Source: a virus
IMG/VR virus record: IMGVR_UViG_3300025674_000061
Location: 1 to 52,224 of that record
Strand: one strand, 5' to 3'
Length of the DNA: 52,224 nucleotides
In this document: positions 44,957 to 52,224 of the stretch, in pieces
How the letters are laid out: every line of letters begins with the position of its first letter
Numbering within the stretch: the stretch's first letter is position 1
The notes under the pieces: generated by a model
Told to the model about the DNA's origin: nothing
Seen by the model: only the letters and a program-made list of their open reading frames with translations
Databases searched by the model: none
Translations under genes and position numbers: made by a program

Positions 44957-47254
44957 TCAGATCTTACAAGATTCACAGTCTTCTTCCTCCTGGGTTTCGA
45001 TATCGGATACTAATTGCTCTAGGGATAACTTCTTTTCGTCTAACTCATCATTCTTCATATCGTGGGTGTTCTGGTAATAAGAGGTCTTCCAACCATACTT
45101 GTAAGTATTCAGAAAATCATTTGCCATCACAGTAACTGGCACTTCATTGTCTGGATAGTTCTCTGGATTATAACTCCAGTTGCCAGAGATTGCCTGGTCA
45201 AAGAACTTTTGCATAACAGCAACAATCTTTATATATCCTTCATTAGATTTCATGTCCCAGAGCAAAGTATAATTGTTCTTCAGAGATTGATACTGTGGAA
45301 CAATCTGCTTAAGAGGCCCTTTCTTTGACTTCTTAATGGACAAGTAATCTCTGGGAGGTTCGATTCCGTTGGTTTCGTTTGACACAACGGAACTACTCTC
45401 CGATGGCATTTGTGCGGACAGTGTTGAGTGTCTGAGACCATGTTCTTTGATATCTGCGCGAAGACTATCCCAATCATAATGGAGTTCCTCAGAAGTAATC
45501 TCGTCTACGTCCTTCTTGTATGTATCAATAGGGAGAATACCATCAGAATACTTTGTACCGCTGAACTGAACACAACGTCCTTTCTCTTTTGCAAGTTGAT
45601 TAGATGCTTTCAGAAGATTATATTGGAAAGACTCTGTGAGTCTATGTACAGCGTCCCAGGCGTCCTGTGAGTCGTACTTCCACCCATTCTTAGCCAAGTA
45701 GTGTGCAAGACCAATATAACCGATTCCAAGGGATCTACGACCCAGCGTGGCTAACTCAGCAGCGTTAACAGGATAGTTTTGATAATCGATCAGTTCTTCA
45801 AGTCCACGAACAGCAAGGTCACAAAGGTTCTCCAGTTCATCAAGATCACGGAGTTTGCCGATGTTGATAGCAGAGAGAATGCAGAGAGCAATCTCACCAT
45901 CAATAGCATCAATATGATTAAGTGGTTCTGTGGGAAGGGTGATTTCCTGACACAGGTTACTCATGTTCACCTTGTCCTTAAAGGACGAGTGAGAGTTACA
46001 GTGGTCAATGTTCATGATATAGATTCGACCAGTCTCTGCTCTCTCCTTCAGAAGGTCCAGAATGAGTCCTTGAGCACGGACAGTCTTTCTTGGAACACGG
46101 ACATCTCGTTCATAATCCACATATAAATCGTCAAATCTATCAGTACCAAAAGCATCATACAGACCTGGCACATCGTGAGGGCTGAAGAGGGAGATCTCCC
46201 CATCTTGGATGAATCGTTCATAGAACAATTTGCTGATTTGAATACTGTAGTCTAAACGACGAACACGATTATCTTCGGTTCCTTTATTGTTCTTTAAGAC
46301 TAGGATGTCTTCGATCTCTTGGTGCCAGATAGGAAAGTGGACAGTAGCTGACCCACCTCGGATGCCGTTTTGTGTGCAGCATCGGACAGTTGACTCAAAC
46401 TTTTTGAGGAAGGGGACCACACCTGTGTGTTGAACCTCTCCGCCTCTGATCTTACTGTTGATGCCACGGATGCGGCCTGCGTTGATGCCGATTCCCGCCC
46501 TTTGTGCAACGTAGCGGCCAATTGCCATATCAGAGCTAAAGATAGAATCGAGGGTGTCATCAACATCAACAAGAACACAGCTAGCAAATTGTCGAAGTGG
46601 AGTTCGCACTCCCGCCATGATAGGTGTGGGAATGTTGATTTTGTGCTTTGAGATTGCGTTGTAGTATCGTCTGACATAATCGAGTCTGTTTTCTTGAGGA
46701 TACTCAGCAAAGATTGTCATTGCAATCAATGCGTACATAAACTGTGGTACTTCGTAAACTTGATTGCTGCTACGATCTTGGACTAGATACTTATCTACTA
46801 CTTGACGAAGACCAGCATAAGTGAACAGAAGGTCACGATCATGATCAATAAAGCTATTTACCTTTTCAATTTCTTCTTCGGTGTACTTCCGTAGAATATC
46901 TGCATCATAGATTTTCTTATCAACACCATTCTTGATCTGAGTCAATAGATCAGGAAGATCAATCATTCCACCATATAGACTCTTCCTAAGAGAGAAAAGA
47001 AGAAGTCGTGCAGCAACGAACTGATAATTAGGATGATCCAAATCAATTAGATCACTAGCACTACGGATAAGAATCTCTTGGATCTCTGCCGTGGTAATAC
47101 CATCGTAAAACTGAATGCCAGAATTAATCTCTACTTGGGACGCAGAGACTCCTGCTAATCCACTACATGCTGCATCAACCATTTTATGCAGCTTATCCAA
47201 ATCAAGAGACTCAACTGAACCACTTCTCTTGATTACTTTGATACCATTGCTCAT
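44957..47254 (-). CDS. nrdA: Ribonucleotide reductase, class Ia alpha subunit
   Basis: The 765-residue protein begins with an ATP-cone domain (KVIKRSGSVESLDLDKLHK). It has active-site FASCVLVDVD, a SNLCQEITLPTEP segment with the catalytic Cys, and IALCILSAINI with the second redox Cys. The C-terminal tail ends DCESCKI (Cys760, Cys763), which transfers electrons from glutaredoxin or thioredoxin. It reduces ribonucleoside diphosphates for phage DNA synthesis. The start overlaps the primase stop as ATGA. Confidence 0.97.
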   Translation of the reverse strand: MSNGIKVIKRSGSVESLDLDKLHKMVDAACSGLAGVSASQVEINSGIQFYDGITTAEIQEILIRSASDLIDLDHPNYQFVAARLLLFSLRKSLYGGMIDLPDLLTQIKNGVDKKIYDADILRKYTEEEIEKVNSFIDHDRDLLFTYAGLRQVVDKYLVQDRSSNQVYEVPQFMYALIAMTIFAEYPQENRLDYVRRYYNAISKHKINIPTPIMAGVRTPLRQFASCVLVDVDDTLDSIFSSDMAIGRYVAQRAGIGINAGRIRGINSKIRGGEVQHTGVVPFLKKFESTVRCCTQNGIRGGSATVHFPIWHQEIEDILVLKNNKGTEDNRVRRLDYSIQISKLFYERFIQDGEISLFSPHDVPGLYDAFGTDRFDDLYVDYERDVRVPRKTVRAQGLILDLLKERAETGRIYIMNIDHCNSHSSFKDKVNMSNLCQEITLPTEPLNHIDAIDGEIALCILSAINIGKLRDLDELENLCDLAVRGLEELIDYQNYPVNAAELATLGRRSLGIGYIGLAHYLAKNGWKYDSQDAWDAVHRLTESFQYNLLKASNQLAKEKGRCVQFSGTKYSDGILPIDTYKKDVDEITSEELHYDWDSLRADIKEHGLRHSTLSAQMPSESSSVVSNETNGIEPPRDYLSIKKSKKGPLKQIVPQYQSLKNNYTLLWDMKSNEGYIKIVAVMQKFFDQAISGNWSYNPENYPDNEVPVTVMANDFLNTYKYGWKTSYYQNTHDMKNDELDEKKLSLEQLVSDIETQEEEDCESCKI

Positions 47255-48249
47255 ACTCGTTTCCAGTTTTGTAATTTTAGTTTAGCTTCTAGTCCGCTGT
47301 AGATGTTAGATTCTACCAGATTTTGAACTTCAAGTCCAGATAAAACCATGTCATTTAAGTCCTTCTCCTGAATTTCTTTTGGCCATATCACTACCTTATT
47401 TCCGTACTCGGCGGTCTTAGTAATCTTCTCAACGATCTGTCTGTTTCTTGGTTCGTTGTCGTAGACGAATACAAACTCACAATCCATAAAGCGCAAGTCA
47501 ACATCGCTACCACACATAGCGATAGAGTTCCCAATGAAATAGGAGTCGAAGGGTCCTTCTGTGACATAAACAAGATTCTCACGATTAATTTTGTCGAGAC
47601 CAAAGACCTTGGGAGCATCGTCCTCAAGCATGATCGTAATATATTTAATTTTTGATTTGGGTACTAATGACCTACCTTGGTATCCAATTAAGCGTCCCTC
47701 AAACCTAAGGGGAATGATAATGCGCGGTTCGTCTTTTGTGACATTATCGAAGGTCTCCTTGTGTTGGTTTGTCCACTCTTTAAAACGTTCGACGTAGTAC
47801 AGATCTTCCAGTGCCTGACTGGGAAGTTGTCTACCCTGTTCTAGGTAAATTCGAGCGGGATGTTCTTTATTTAGGTTTGAGATTTTCTCCAGAGAGGACA
47901 AAATATCCTTCGGTTTGAAGGTTGGTTTTTGGAACTTGAAGTCGGGTTTGGGGGTGTTTGATTTGCGTCCTACAGCACCCCTCTTATACCGCTCCATGAC
48001 GTACTGATCATGTACGATAGGGTCTTGATCCTTCAGGAAGTTTGTGAGGGTTTTGGTGACCCCACAGTTATGACATTTAAAATTATAATCATTTTTTACG
48101 AGATACAAGTATCCCCTCGCCTTGTTCTTATGCTTCTGCGAGTCTCCACAATAAGGGCATCGGAAGTTGTATAGTCCGTTTTTCTTCCTTGCAAACTTTT
48201 GTAGCCGTGACGAGACTAAACCGATATACTTGTCGTCAACGAATACCAT
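47251..48249 (-). CDS. DNA primase, T4 gp61-like
   Basis: The 332-residue protein has an N-terminal zinc ribbon (Cys31, Cys34, Cys59, Cys62 in FRCPYCGDSQKH and FKCHNCGVT), followed by a TOPRIM-type domain around 205-275 (VYVTEGPFDSYFIG and FVFVYDNEPRN). This is the gp61 primase of T4-like phages that makes RNA primers with the gp41 helicase. It overlaps the 145-residue gene upstream by 14 bases and is followed by nrdA. Confidence 0.93.
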   Translation of the reverse strand: MVFVDDKYIGLVSSRLQKFARKKNGLYNFRCPYCGDSQKHKNKARGYLYLVKNDYNFKCHNCGVTKTLTNFLKDQDPIVHDQYVMERYKRGAVGRKSNTPKPDFKFQKPTFKPKDILSSLEKISNLNKEHPARIYLEQGRQLPSQALEDLYYVERFKEWTNQHKETFDNVTKDEPRIIIPLRFEGRLIGYQGRSLVPKSKIKYITIMLEDDAPKVFGLDKINRENLVYVTEGPFDSYFIGNSIAMCGSDVDLRFMDCEFVFVYDNEPRNRQIVEKITKTAEYGNKVVIWPKEIQEKDLNDMVLSGLEVQNLVESNIYSGLEAKLKLQNWKRV

Positions 48250-48673
48250 CTACCAGAGCACTTTGAGGTGGCTCTATGATACCTGAATTTGCGGGCAGTG
48301 TCAACAACGCACCGAAAATATCTGCACCCTTAATGATGAAGACTGCAGCAACACCAATGCCTACAGCCATCCATCTAAATTTGTATAGATCATCAATCTT
48401 CTTTTCCATCTGTTCGAATCTCTCTGAGAATCTTTCGAACATTTTTTCATCATATCTCTGATGATCATTGATCATTTTGATGATAGCAGCGTTGGCTTTG
48501 TCACCCTCGTCTAATCTATTCTCGTGACGCTCCAGGATGACAGCAACCTTGTTACTGTTTTCTGAGATTGTTCCGACGGCTCTTTCGAGTTTGTCGAGCA
48601 TTTCTTTTGACAGGTCTTCATAAATATCGAGCTTGCTTTCAAGGACCGCTAATTTACCAAGACCGAATGCCAT
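48236..48673 (-). CDS. Coiled-coil protein with C-terminal membrane anchor
   Basis: The 145-residue product has a long heptad-like helix (about 10-95, with LESKLDIYEDLSKEMLDKLE and MFERFSERFEQMEKKIDDLY), then a hydrophobic segment (AVGIGVAAVFIIKGADIFGA). The layout is common in small phage membrane proteins, including hemolysin-XhlA-type or spanin-adjacent factors, but I see no specific match. The stop overlaps the primase ATG. Confidence 0.6.
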   Translation of the reverse strand: MAFGLGKLAVLESKLDIYEDLSKEMLDKLERAVGTISENSNKVAVILERHENRLDEGDKANAAIIKMINDHQRYDEKMFERFSERFEQMEKKIDDLYKFRWMAVGIGVAAVFIIKGADIFGALLTLPANSGIIEPPQSALVDGIR

Positions 48674-48847
48674 TTATCCGTCCTTTAGTTCTTTTACTTT
48701 TTTAAGTTTCCTTGGTTTCTTCATTACCTTATCATATCCAGCAACAGGACCTTCCGCAGGAGCGGATGCAGTAAATCCACCAGTCCCAGCAGACATCATT
48801 TCTCTGATGACTCTCCTAACATTAGATAAAATTCTATCGTTATTCAT
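48674..48847 (-). CDS. 57-residue conserved phage protein
   Basis: The product from the ATG at 48847 reads MNNDRILSNVRRVIREMMSA, then GTGGFTASAPAEGPVAGYDK and a Lys-rich tail. I recall the GGFTASAPAEGPVAGYDK segment in other marine T4-like phages, where small proteins of this kind have been linked to head assembly; that link is not proven here. The start forms ATGA with the upstream gene. Confidence 0.58.
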   Translation of the reverse strand: MNNDRILSNVRRVIREMMSAGTGGFTASAPAEGPVAGYDKVMKKPRKLKKVKELKDG

Positions 48848-49215
48848 AGTTGATTTAAACAAGATAAACAATTATCATCCATCGGGACATCATGAATATG
48901 CGATTTTGGATATTCAGGAAATCTCCCAAGATATACAATAAATGTTTTTACCACAGGCCACAGGTCTTTGTCAATCTTATAGAACAACAAAGGTGTAGCG
49001 GCTTCACCAAACACATTATATAAAATAATAAAATGATTAATGAGAAGATGGGCTTTTAAAACGCCAGTAGTTTTATAGCGTTTTAAAAGCCTCTTAATCC
49101 ATTTGAATCGTTTGAGATCTTCCTCAAAGTCTTCCTTTGTTACTGCGTGTGGATTCTCATAATGTTTAATTGCAAAGATAACATAGTTATTATCATTCAA
49201 CTCAGTAAACTTCAT
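48844..49215 (-). CDS. Conserved T4-like phage protein (DUF7207-like)
   Basis: The 123-residue protein contains RFKWIKRLLKRYKTTGVLKA and HLLINHFIILYNVFGEAATP, then PVVKTFIVYLGRFPEY. It resembles a family conserved across T4-like phages with no established function, as I recall it. The product is helical and rich in aromatic residues. It is coupled to the 57-residue gene by ATGA. Confidence 0.65.
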   Translation of the reverse strand: MKFTELNDNNYVIFAIKHYENPHAVTKEDFEEDLKRFKWIKRLLKRYKTTGVLKAHLLINHFIILYNVFGEAATPLLFYKIDKDLWPVVKTFIVYLGRFPEYPKSHIHDVPMDDNCLSCLNQL

Positions 49216-49243
49216 ACATCATTACTTGTCTGTACTATGTATA

Positions 49244-49741
49244 TCAGCTATCTGCGAGGACAGAATCGTCGTTAGCATCAGAAGTGATACTAGATCCAGC
49301 GACAAATACTTCAGTCTTTGTTCTTGTGTTTCCGTGTTGATCAACGTATGTGGTAATTCCTACCCAACCAGCATGTGCAACCTCATAGATTCCACCACGA
49401 GCAGCGGCAGTTTCAGCTACATCTGCACCATAAACTTCATTACCTGCCCAGTTTTGATCCTTGACAAGGTACTTAGGAGATTCACTGATATTGAAGGCCT
49501 GAGTGATTCCACTTGTAGAAACTCCACTTAGTCCTGCAGGACTATCAAGAGTTAGTTGAGTATCCGAATCAATCGACTTAATAACACCAGCACCATAGGC
49601 ACCCATGGTGATAACTTGACCAGCCTCAACAAGCCCCGAAGTGGAGAAAGTTGTGCCAGATCCAGTAACTACACCCTCAGCAGTGATGGTGGTAATGTTA
49701 CCAGTCGCGTATACGGTATCTTTATTTCCCCAAAGAGACAT
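49244..49741 (-). CDS. Virion-type structural protein
   Basis: The 165-residue protein begins MSLWGNKDTVYATGNITTIT, followed by VVTGSGTTFSTSGLVEAGQV and LTLDSPAGLSGVSTSG. The MSLWGNKD start is one I associate with cyanophage structural proteins. It is beta-rich. A perfect late promoter box lies 37 bases upstream of the ATG. Confidence 0.68.
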   Translation of the reverse strand: MSLWGNKDTVYATGNITTITAEGVVTGSGTTFSTSGLVEAGQVITMGAYGAGVIKSIDSDTQLTLDSPAGLSGVSTSGITQAFNISESPKYLVKDQNWAGNEVYGADVAETAAARGGIYEVAHAGWVGITTYVDQHGNTRTKTEVFVAGSSITSDANDDSVLADS

Positions 49742-49777
49742 GGGCTATTACTCCAATGTTTGACTATGATCTAGATT

Positions 49778-49785
49778 TATTTATA
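49778..49785 (-). promoter_or_regulatory. T4-type late promoter box
   Basis: A perfect TATAAATA on the minus strand, 37 bases upstream of the 49741 ATG and directly after the terminator of the previous gene. Confidence 0.65.
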
Positions 49786-49807
49786 AAAACAGGGGACTTG
49801 CGTCCCC
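49785..49807 (-). terminator. Rho-independent terminator
   Basis: On the minus strand GGGGAC (49807-49802) and GTCCCC (49797-49792) form a 6-bp stem with a four-base loop, followed by TGTTTTT. It ends the transcript of the 71-residue gene at 49817. Confidence 0.83.
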
Positions 49808-49816
49808 CATCTAAGA

Positions 49817-50032
49817 TTATTCAGATACTTCCTCTTCTTCTCTTGCGAGAATTGCCTTCTCAACTACTTCTAGTAGTTGATCATCCATATCGGTCTTGGT
49901 CAGTTTAACTGCTTTTTTTAGAATGACTAGACAAATTTCAACTAGTTTCTCACCTAGTTCTTCGTTGTCGGGAATCTTTGTAACAGCATCAGAGATAATT
50001 TTTGATGCCAGTGGGAGTAGAAATGATAACAT
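49817..50032 (-). CDS. 71-residue conserved phage protein
   Basis: I start at the ATG at 50032 (a TTG four codons upstream is an alternative). The product is helical: MLSFLLPLASKIISDAVTKI, then NEELGEKLVEICLVILKKAV and an acidic REEEEVSE tail. I recall similar proteins in marine T4-like phages. Function unknown; the amphipathic N-terminus could be membrane-associated. Confidence 0.65.
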   Translation of the reverse strand: MLSFLLPLASKIISDAVTKIPDNEELGEKLVEICLVILKKAVKLTKTDMDDQLLEVVEKAILAREEEEVSE

Positions 50033-50059
50033 GATATTTTGCAATAATGAGCATCCTAT

Positions 50060-50131
50060 TTAGTCTTGATAATCATCTCCTAAGTATTTCTTTAGATACT
50101 CTTTTTCCCTAATCCCATTGATCCTCTTCAT
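50060..50131 (-). CDS. Possible 23-residue peptide
   Basis: An ATG at 50131 opens MKRINGIREKEYLKKYLGDD, closing after YQD with TAA at 50062. It overlaps the end of the gene at 50109 by 23 bases. It could be a short basic peptide or a chance frame. No ribosome binding site is obvious. Confidence 0.3.
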   Translation of the reverse strand: MKRINGIREKEYLKKYLGDDYQD

Positions 50132-50300
50132 CAATGTCTGCATATGCCTCCGCCACATACGGTCCATGTGGTACTTTTGATTCTCGTTCGACATACTTTT
50201 CCTCCGTGTATACTCCAGAGAGCCATACTGCTACCTTCATTATAACGAATATTACCGCAAGTGGTAGAAAACACAGAGAAATAATTAGTGCATTGTGCAT
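50109..50300 (-). CDS. 63-residue membrane protein
   Basis: The product has one N-terminal membrane span (LIISLCFLPLAVIFVIMKVA) and an acidic soluble tail (YVAEAYADIDEEDQWD). The start overlaps the stop of the nuclease gene as TAATG, so the two are translationally coupled. No family recognised. Confidence 0.62.
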   Translation of the reverse strand: MHNALIISLCFLPLAVIFVIMKVAVWLSGVYTEEKYVERESKVPHGPYVAEAYADIDEEDQWD

Positions 50301-50758
50301 TAAGTTAACGTGCCATGAGCACGACGAATTTCGCGTAACTCTTCAAAGTCCTTCTGCTTAGTACCACCATCGTATGCCCAGGCATATCCTTCGGTGATCA
50401 TTTGCTCGTTGAGGGAGAGTTCTGCGTCTCCAATATAGAGCCACCCGAGAAGACGCCCATACTTGCCCATACCGCCAACAAGCTCAGTGCGGATAATGAG
50501 ATCATCGTCGCCAGAGATAGCACCTTCAAGTTTCTCCTCAAGCCAGTGGGTGGCATCGTAACCCAATGCTTTTTCTTCATCATCTCTAGTTCTCTTCTCA
50601 GGAGTGTCAACTCCTGCTACTCTAACACGTTCTTTTTTATATAAATCAAAACCCAAGTCAATAGTGACATCTATAGTGTCACCATCAAGGACTCTGTTGA
50701 TTTCCACTACTCGGAAGTTGTAACAACTCTTCCGACTCGGGGGTGTCATTGCTCCCAT
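50300..50758 (-). CDS. Staphylococcal nuclease-like thermonuclease
   Basis: The 152-residue protein has the complete SNase active site: LDGDTID with Asp27, RVRVAGVDTPE with Arg46, Asp51 and Glu54, and KYGRLLGWLY with Arg102, corresponding to Asp21, Arg35, Asp40, Glu43 and Arg87 of staphylococcal nuclease. It hydrolyses DNA and RNA with calcium. The ATG at 50758 is preceded by AGGAG at good spacing. There is no signal peptide, so the enzyme would act in the cell, for example on host DNA. It overlaps the upstream gene by 74 bases. Confidence 0.9.
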   Translation of the reverse strand: MGAMTPPSRKSCYNFRVVEINRVLDGDTIDVTIDLGFDLYKKERVRVAGVDTPEKRTRDDEEKALGYDATHWLEEKLEGAISGDDDLIIRTELVGGMGKYGRLLGWLYIGDAELSLNEQMITEGYAWAYDGGTKQKDFEELREIRRAHGTLT

Positions 50759-50972
50759 GATTACTCTCCTTTCTATGGAATGCTTCAGGTTCAGTATTAT
50801 GTATCCAAGTTTTTAACCTTGAAACATATAACCTAAGTAAATCTGCTTGATTTAAATGAAATGAATCTTGAGTTTTAAAATAAAGTTCATTGTGGAGATC
50901 TATGCCGTCCAGGCACTTCTTTATGATAGGGTTCCACGGTTCCCTAAAAGAAGTATTCCATTCGCGTGGCAT
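50685..50972 (-). CDS. 95-residue conserved phage protein
   Basis: The product begins MPREWNTSFREPWNPIIKKC, then LDGIDLHNELYFKTQDSFHL, LNQADLLRLYVSRLKTWIHN. I recall this N-terminus in other marine T4-like phages. It is a helical, soluble protein of unknown function. The last 74 bases overlap the nuclease gene in another frame. Confidence 0.66.
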   Translation of the reverse strand: MPREWNTSFREPWNPIIKKCLDGIDLHNELYFKTQDSFHLNQADLLRLYVSRLKTWIHNTEPEAFHRKESNHGSNDTPESEELLQLPSSGNQQSP

Positions 50973-50975
50973 ATA

Positions 50976-51074
50976 TTATTTCTTCTTACCACCGTTTTTT
51001 GCTTTCTTAGCAGTCGCGTTCCCTTGATTCTGCTTCGATTGACCCTTCTTGCCCTTGTTCGCGGACTTGGCCAT
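50976..51074 (-). CDS. 32-residue very basic peptide
   Basis: The ATG at 51074 opens MAKSANKGKKGQSKQNQGNA followed by KKAKNGGKKK, with eleven Lys. It overlaps the 62-residue membrane protein by 68 bases in a different frame. It resembles tiny Lys-rich, nucleic-acid-binding peptides seen in T4-like phages. It ends three bases before the next gene begins. Confidence 0.52.
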   Translation of the reverse strand: MAKSANKGKKGQSKQNQGNATAKKAKNGGKKK

Positions 51075-51195
51075 CTTCTTCTAGTTCCTTAAATGATAGG
51101 CGTAGAATATATATAACGCAATATAGCGTAAATGCTAATCCACAACAGAGAAGTATAATTACAGACCAGACAGGAGAAGTAACGTTATAATCCAC
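51007..51195 (-). CDS. Membrane protein (start uncertain)
   Basis: No ATG is available. A GTG at 51195, one base past the upstream stop, gives 62 residues: MDYNVTSPVWSVIILLCCGL, then AFTLYCVIYILRLSFKELEE and an acidic tail. A TTG at 51213 is an alternative. There is one membrane span. No family recognised. Confidence 0.52.
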   Translation of the reverse strand: MDYNVTSPVWSVIILLCCGLAFTLYCVIYILRLSFKELEEDGQVREQGQEGSIEAESRERDC

Positions 51196-51196
51196 T

Positions 51197-51448
51197 TCAA
51201 TTGGTGTAGGCAATCTTAGCGGCTTTAATACCTGCACCACCCTCTAATGTATCGGATGGATCTTTCTCGGTTAGAACTGACTCATTTGCCCCAATGGTGA
51301 AACTCCCAAGTGTATCACCACCAGAATTCTTTCTAGTAACAACTGTTGCAGATCCAGTGTTGTGTAGTCTAACTACCGTTGCACTGCTAACGTTCGTAGC
51401 AGAAGTTAAATCAGTCTCAGCTGCTAAAACTTTAATGAGGGATGCCAT
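51197..51448 (-). CDS. 83-residue virion-type protein
   Basis: The product (MASLIKVLAAETDLTSATNV, then VVRLHNTGSATVVTRKNSGG and SFTIGANESVLTEKDPSDTL) is beta-rich and without a signal peptide. The pattern fits small tail- or head-associated proteins with a conserved GGDTLGSFTIGANESVL segment. A late-type box lies 26 bases upstream. Confidence 0.62.
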   Translation of the reverse strand: MASLIKVLAAETDLTSATNVSSATVVRLHNTGSATVVTRKNSGGDTLGSFTIGANESVLTEKDPSDTLEGGAGIKAAKIAYTN

Positions 51449-51472
51449 GAGATAATACTAGTTCTTTACGAA

Positions 51473-51700
51473 TTATTTATTCGTATCCTCTTCCATTGGC
51501 TTGAGACTAGTCAATCTCTGTTCCCAAGTATCACCACCTTCCTGTCCTACGCATGGATTGATACAAGTGTTATCACCAAGGCGATTACACACCAAGCCAG
51601 CAAGATCCAACTCATTTCCTAACTTCCCCGTTCCTGACCAGTAGTGTTGTCCGTTAATCCAAGTAGCACCACATTTAGGACATGTTTTTGTATCAGACAT
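51473..51700 (-). CDS. Small zinc-ribbon-like protein
   Basis: The 75-residue product starts MSDTKTCPKCGATWINGQHY, with CPKCG as one zinc-binding pair, and has CNRLGDNTCINPCVG later. It could hold one zinc. Its end overlaps the late box used by the gene at 51197. No specific family identified. Confidence 0.62.
   Translation of the reverse strand: MSDTKTCPKCGATWINGQHYWSGTGKLGNELDLAGLVCNRLGDNTCINPCVGQEGGDTWEQRLTSLKPMEEDTNK
51474..51481 (-). promoter_or_regulatory. T4-type late promoter box
   Basis: AATAAATA on the minus strand, 26 bases upstream of the 51448 ATG, within the last codons of the zinc-ribbon gene. Confidence 0.5.
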
Positions 51701-51893
51701 CGAAGTCGCTCCAATTCTTTGGTGGTAGGTTTAACTCCCTTTCTAACTTCCTCTTCATATGATACATTCTAACTTTCACATAAGCATACTTTACTTGAAG
51801 CTCAGCGAAGTTAACGAGACGCATGGTCTCTTCCCATCCCGCATAAGCAACAAGAATAAGAAGAAAAGCGACTAGAATGTAAAATACGTACAT
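51693..51893 (-). CDS. 66-residue single-span membrane protein
   Basis: From the ATG at 51893 the product has one hydrophobic span (MYVFYILVAFLLILVAYAGW) and a helical charged part (VKVRMYHMKRKLERELNLPP). It overlaps the zinc-ribbon gene by eight bases. No family recognised. Confidence 0.6.
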   Translation of the reverse strand: MYVFYILVAFLLILVAYAGWEETMRLVNFAELQVKYAYVKVRMYHMKRKLERELNLPPKNWSDFDV

Positions 51894-52047
51894 ATCTAAA
51901 AGTATCAACCTGTTACCATTATACTCTTATTTAGATTTTATAGTGTAAATTTATGTAACAATATCAGGATTTGCTCGTAAAAATACCTGATTTGTGTTAT
52001 AAATTCTCCTTATTTTAACTATTACTTAAGTGTTGCGAAACAATAGT

Positions 52048-52224
52048 TTACCTTTGTTCAATCCAGTTAAGTACCGCAAGTGCTGACTTGTTAGTGTTGG
52101 GAGCTGCACAAGCAAGAGTATAAGTATCACTGATTGTACCAATACCAGTTCTTCCAAGTTGTAGTGCTGCTTTATCATCAACATTAACCAGAGAGGCACC
52201 ACCAGCAATCGTAAATCCTGAGAG
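52048..52224 (-). CDS. C-terminal part of a virion-type protein (runs off window)
   Basis: An open frame enters from beyond 52224 and ends at a TAA at 52050-52048. The visible 58 residues include GFTIAGGASLVNVDDKAALQ, then LGRTGIGTISDTYTLACAAP and ALAVLNWIEQR. I associate this ending with cyanophage structural proteins. The start and full length are outside the window. Confidence 0.65.
   Translation of the reverse strand, partial: LSGFTIAGGASLVNVDDKAALQLGRTGIGTISDTYTLACAAPNTNKSALAVLNWIEQR

Noticed and set aside
44914-44976. GTG start for nrdB at 44976
   Set aside because: It would add 21 residues absent from T4 NrdB and overlap the nrdA end; the ATG at 44913 aligns with the family.
44957-47254. 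Intein or intron in nrdA
   Set aside because: The length (765) and the continuous motif order match the family without an insertion.

Overview
The window reads as part of the genome of a marine T4-like cyanophage (a myovirus infecting Synechococcus or Prochlorococcus). The evidence is the mix of photosynthesis genes (a plastocyanin fragment, psbA/D1, a [2Fe-2S] ferredoxin, two high-light-inducible proteins) with T4-type nrdA, nrdB and gp61-like primase, eight tRNA genes, and repeated promoter boxes close to the T4 late consensus TATAAATA. Many genes overlap by 1-4 bases. Both ends of the window cut a gene. No stretch longer than about 225 bases lacks a gene; the longest (1865-2086 and 6287-6488) hold promoters and a stem-loop. 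I see no CRISPR array, insertion sequence or intron. I infer the species from gene content and cannot name it.

Layout. (1) 1-6.5 kb, minus strand: photosynthesis and host-takeover genes (petE, psbA with its own sigma70-type promoter and terminator, a flavin halogenase-like protein, hli, petF, several very small membrane peptides, a 2OG-Fe(II) oxygenase, two exported proteins that look like outer-membrane barrels). (2) 6.5-18.2 kb, minus strand: a tightly overlapping 14-gene sugar cluster with a late-type promoter box at 18251: GDP-mannose 3,5-epimerase, two methyltransferases, a second epimerase/dehydratase, a GT10, NAD-synthetase-like NadE, UDP-glucose dehydrogenase, three GT11 enzymes, a nitrilase-family amidase, a GT7-like enzyme, a DUF6445-like oxygenase and a GT25. 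(3) 18.3-25.2 kb, minus strand: oxygenases, small proteins, peroxiredoxin, a cupin-HD fusion and the tRNA cluster (Pro, Val, Asn, Gly, Leu, Arg, Ser, Tyr), ending in a tail-lysozyme-like protein. (4) 25.3-27.2 kb, minus strand: SegE-like GIY-YIG endonuclease and a DUF3008-type protein. (5) 27.3-36.4 kb, the only plus-strand block: a fibre-like repeat protein, a very large subtilisin-like protease, a protein with a blue-copper-like domain, and three consecutive exported proteins. (6) 36.2-43.8 kb, minus strand: virion-type proteins including a second fibre-like paralogue. (7) 43.6-52.2 kb, minus strand: nrdB, nrdA, primase and a run of small structural, membrane, nuclease and Zn-binding proteins.

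How it fits together. The photosynthesis genes would keep electron flow going during infection while NrdA/NrdB supply deoxynucleotides. The sugar cluster could build a modified glycan (GDP-L-galactose and UDP-glucuronate donors, O-methylation, possibly amidation) for the host surface or the virion. The plus-strand block looks like a late host-contact module with a zymogen-type protease. The most unusual points are the NadE/nitrilase pair on either side of a UDP-glucose dehydrogenase, the fibre-operon subtilase with a several-hundred-residue insertion, the loss of the catalytic Glu in the halogenase-like protein, and the group of translationally coupled mini-proteins beside ferredoxin and hli.
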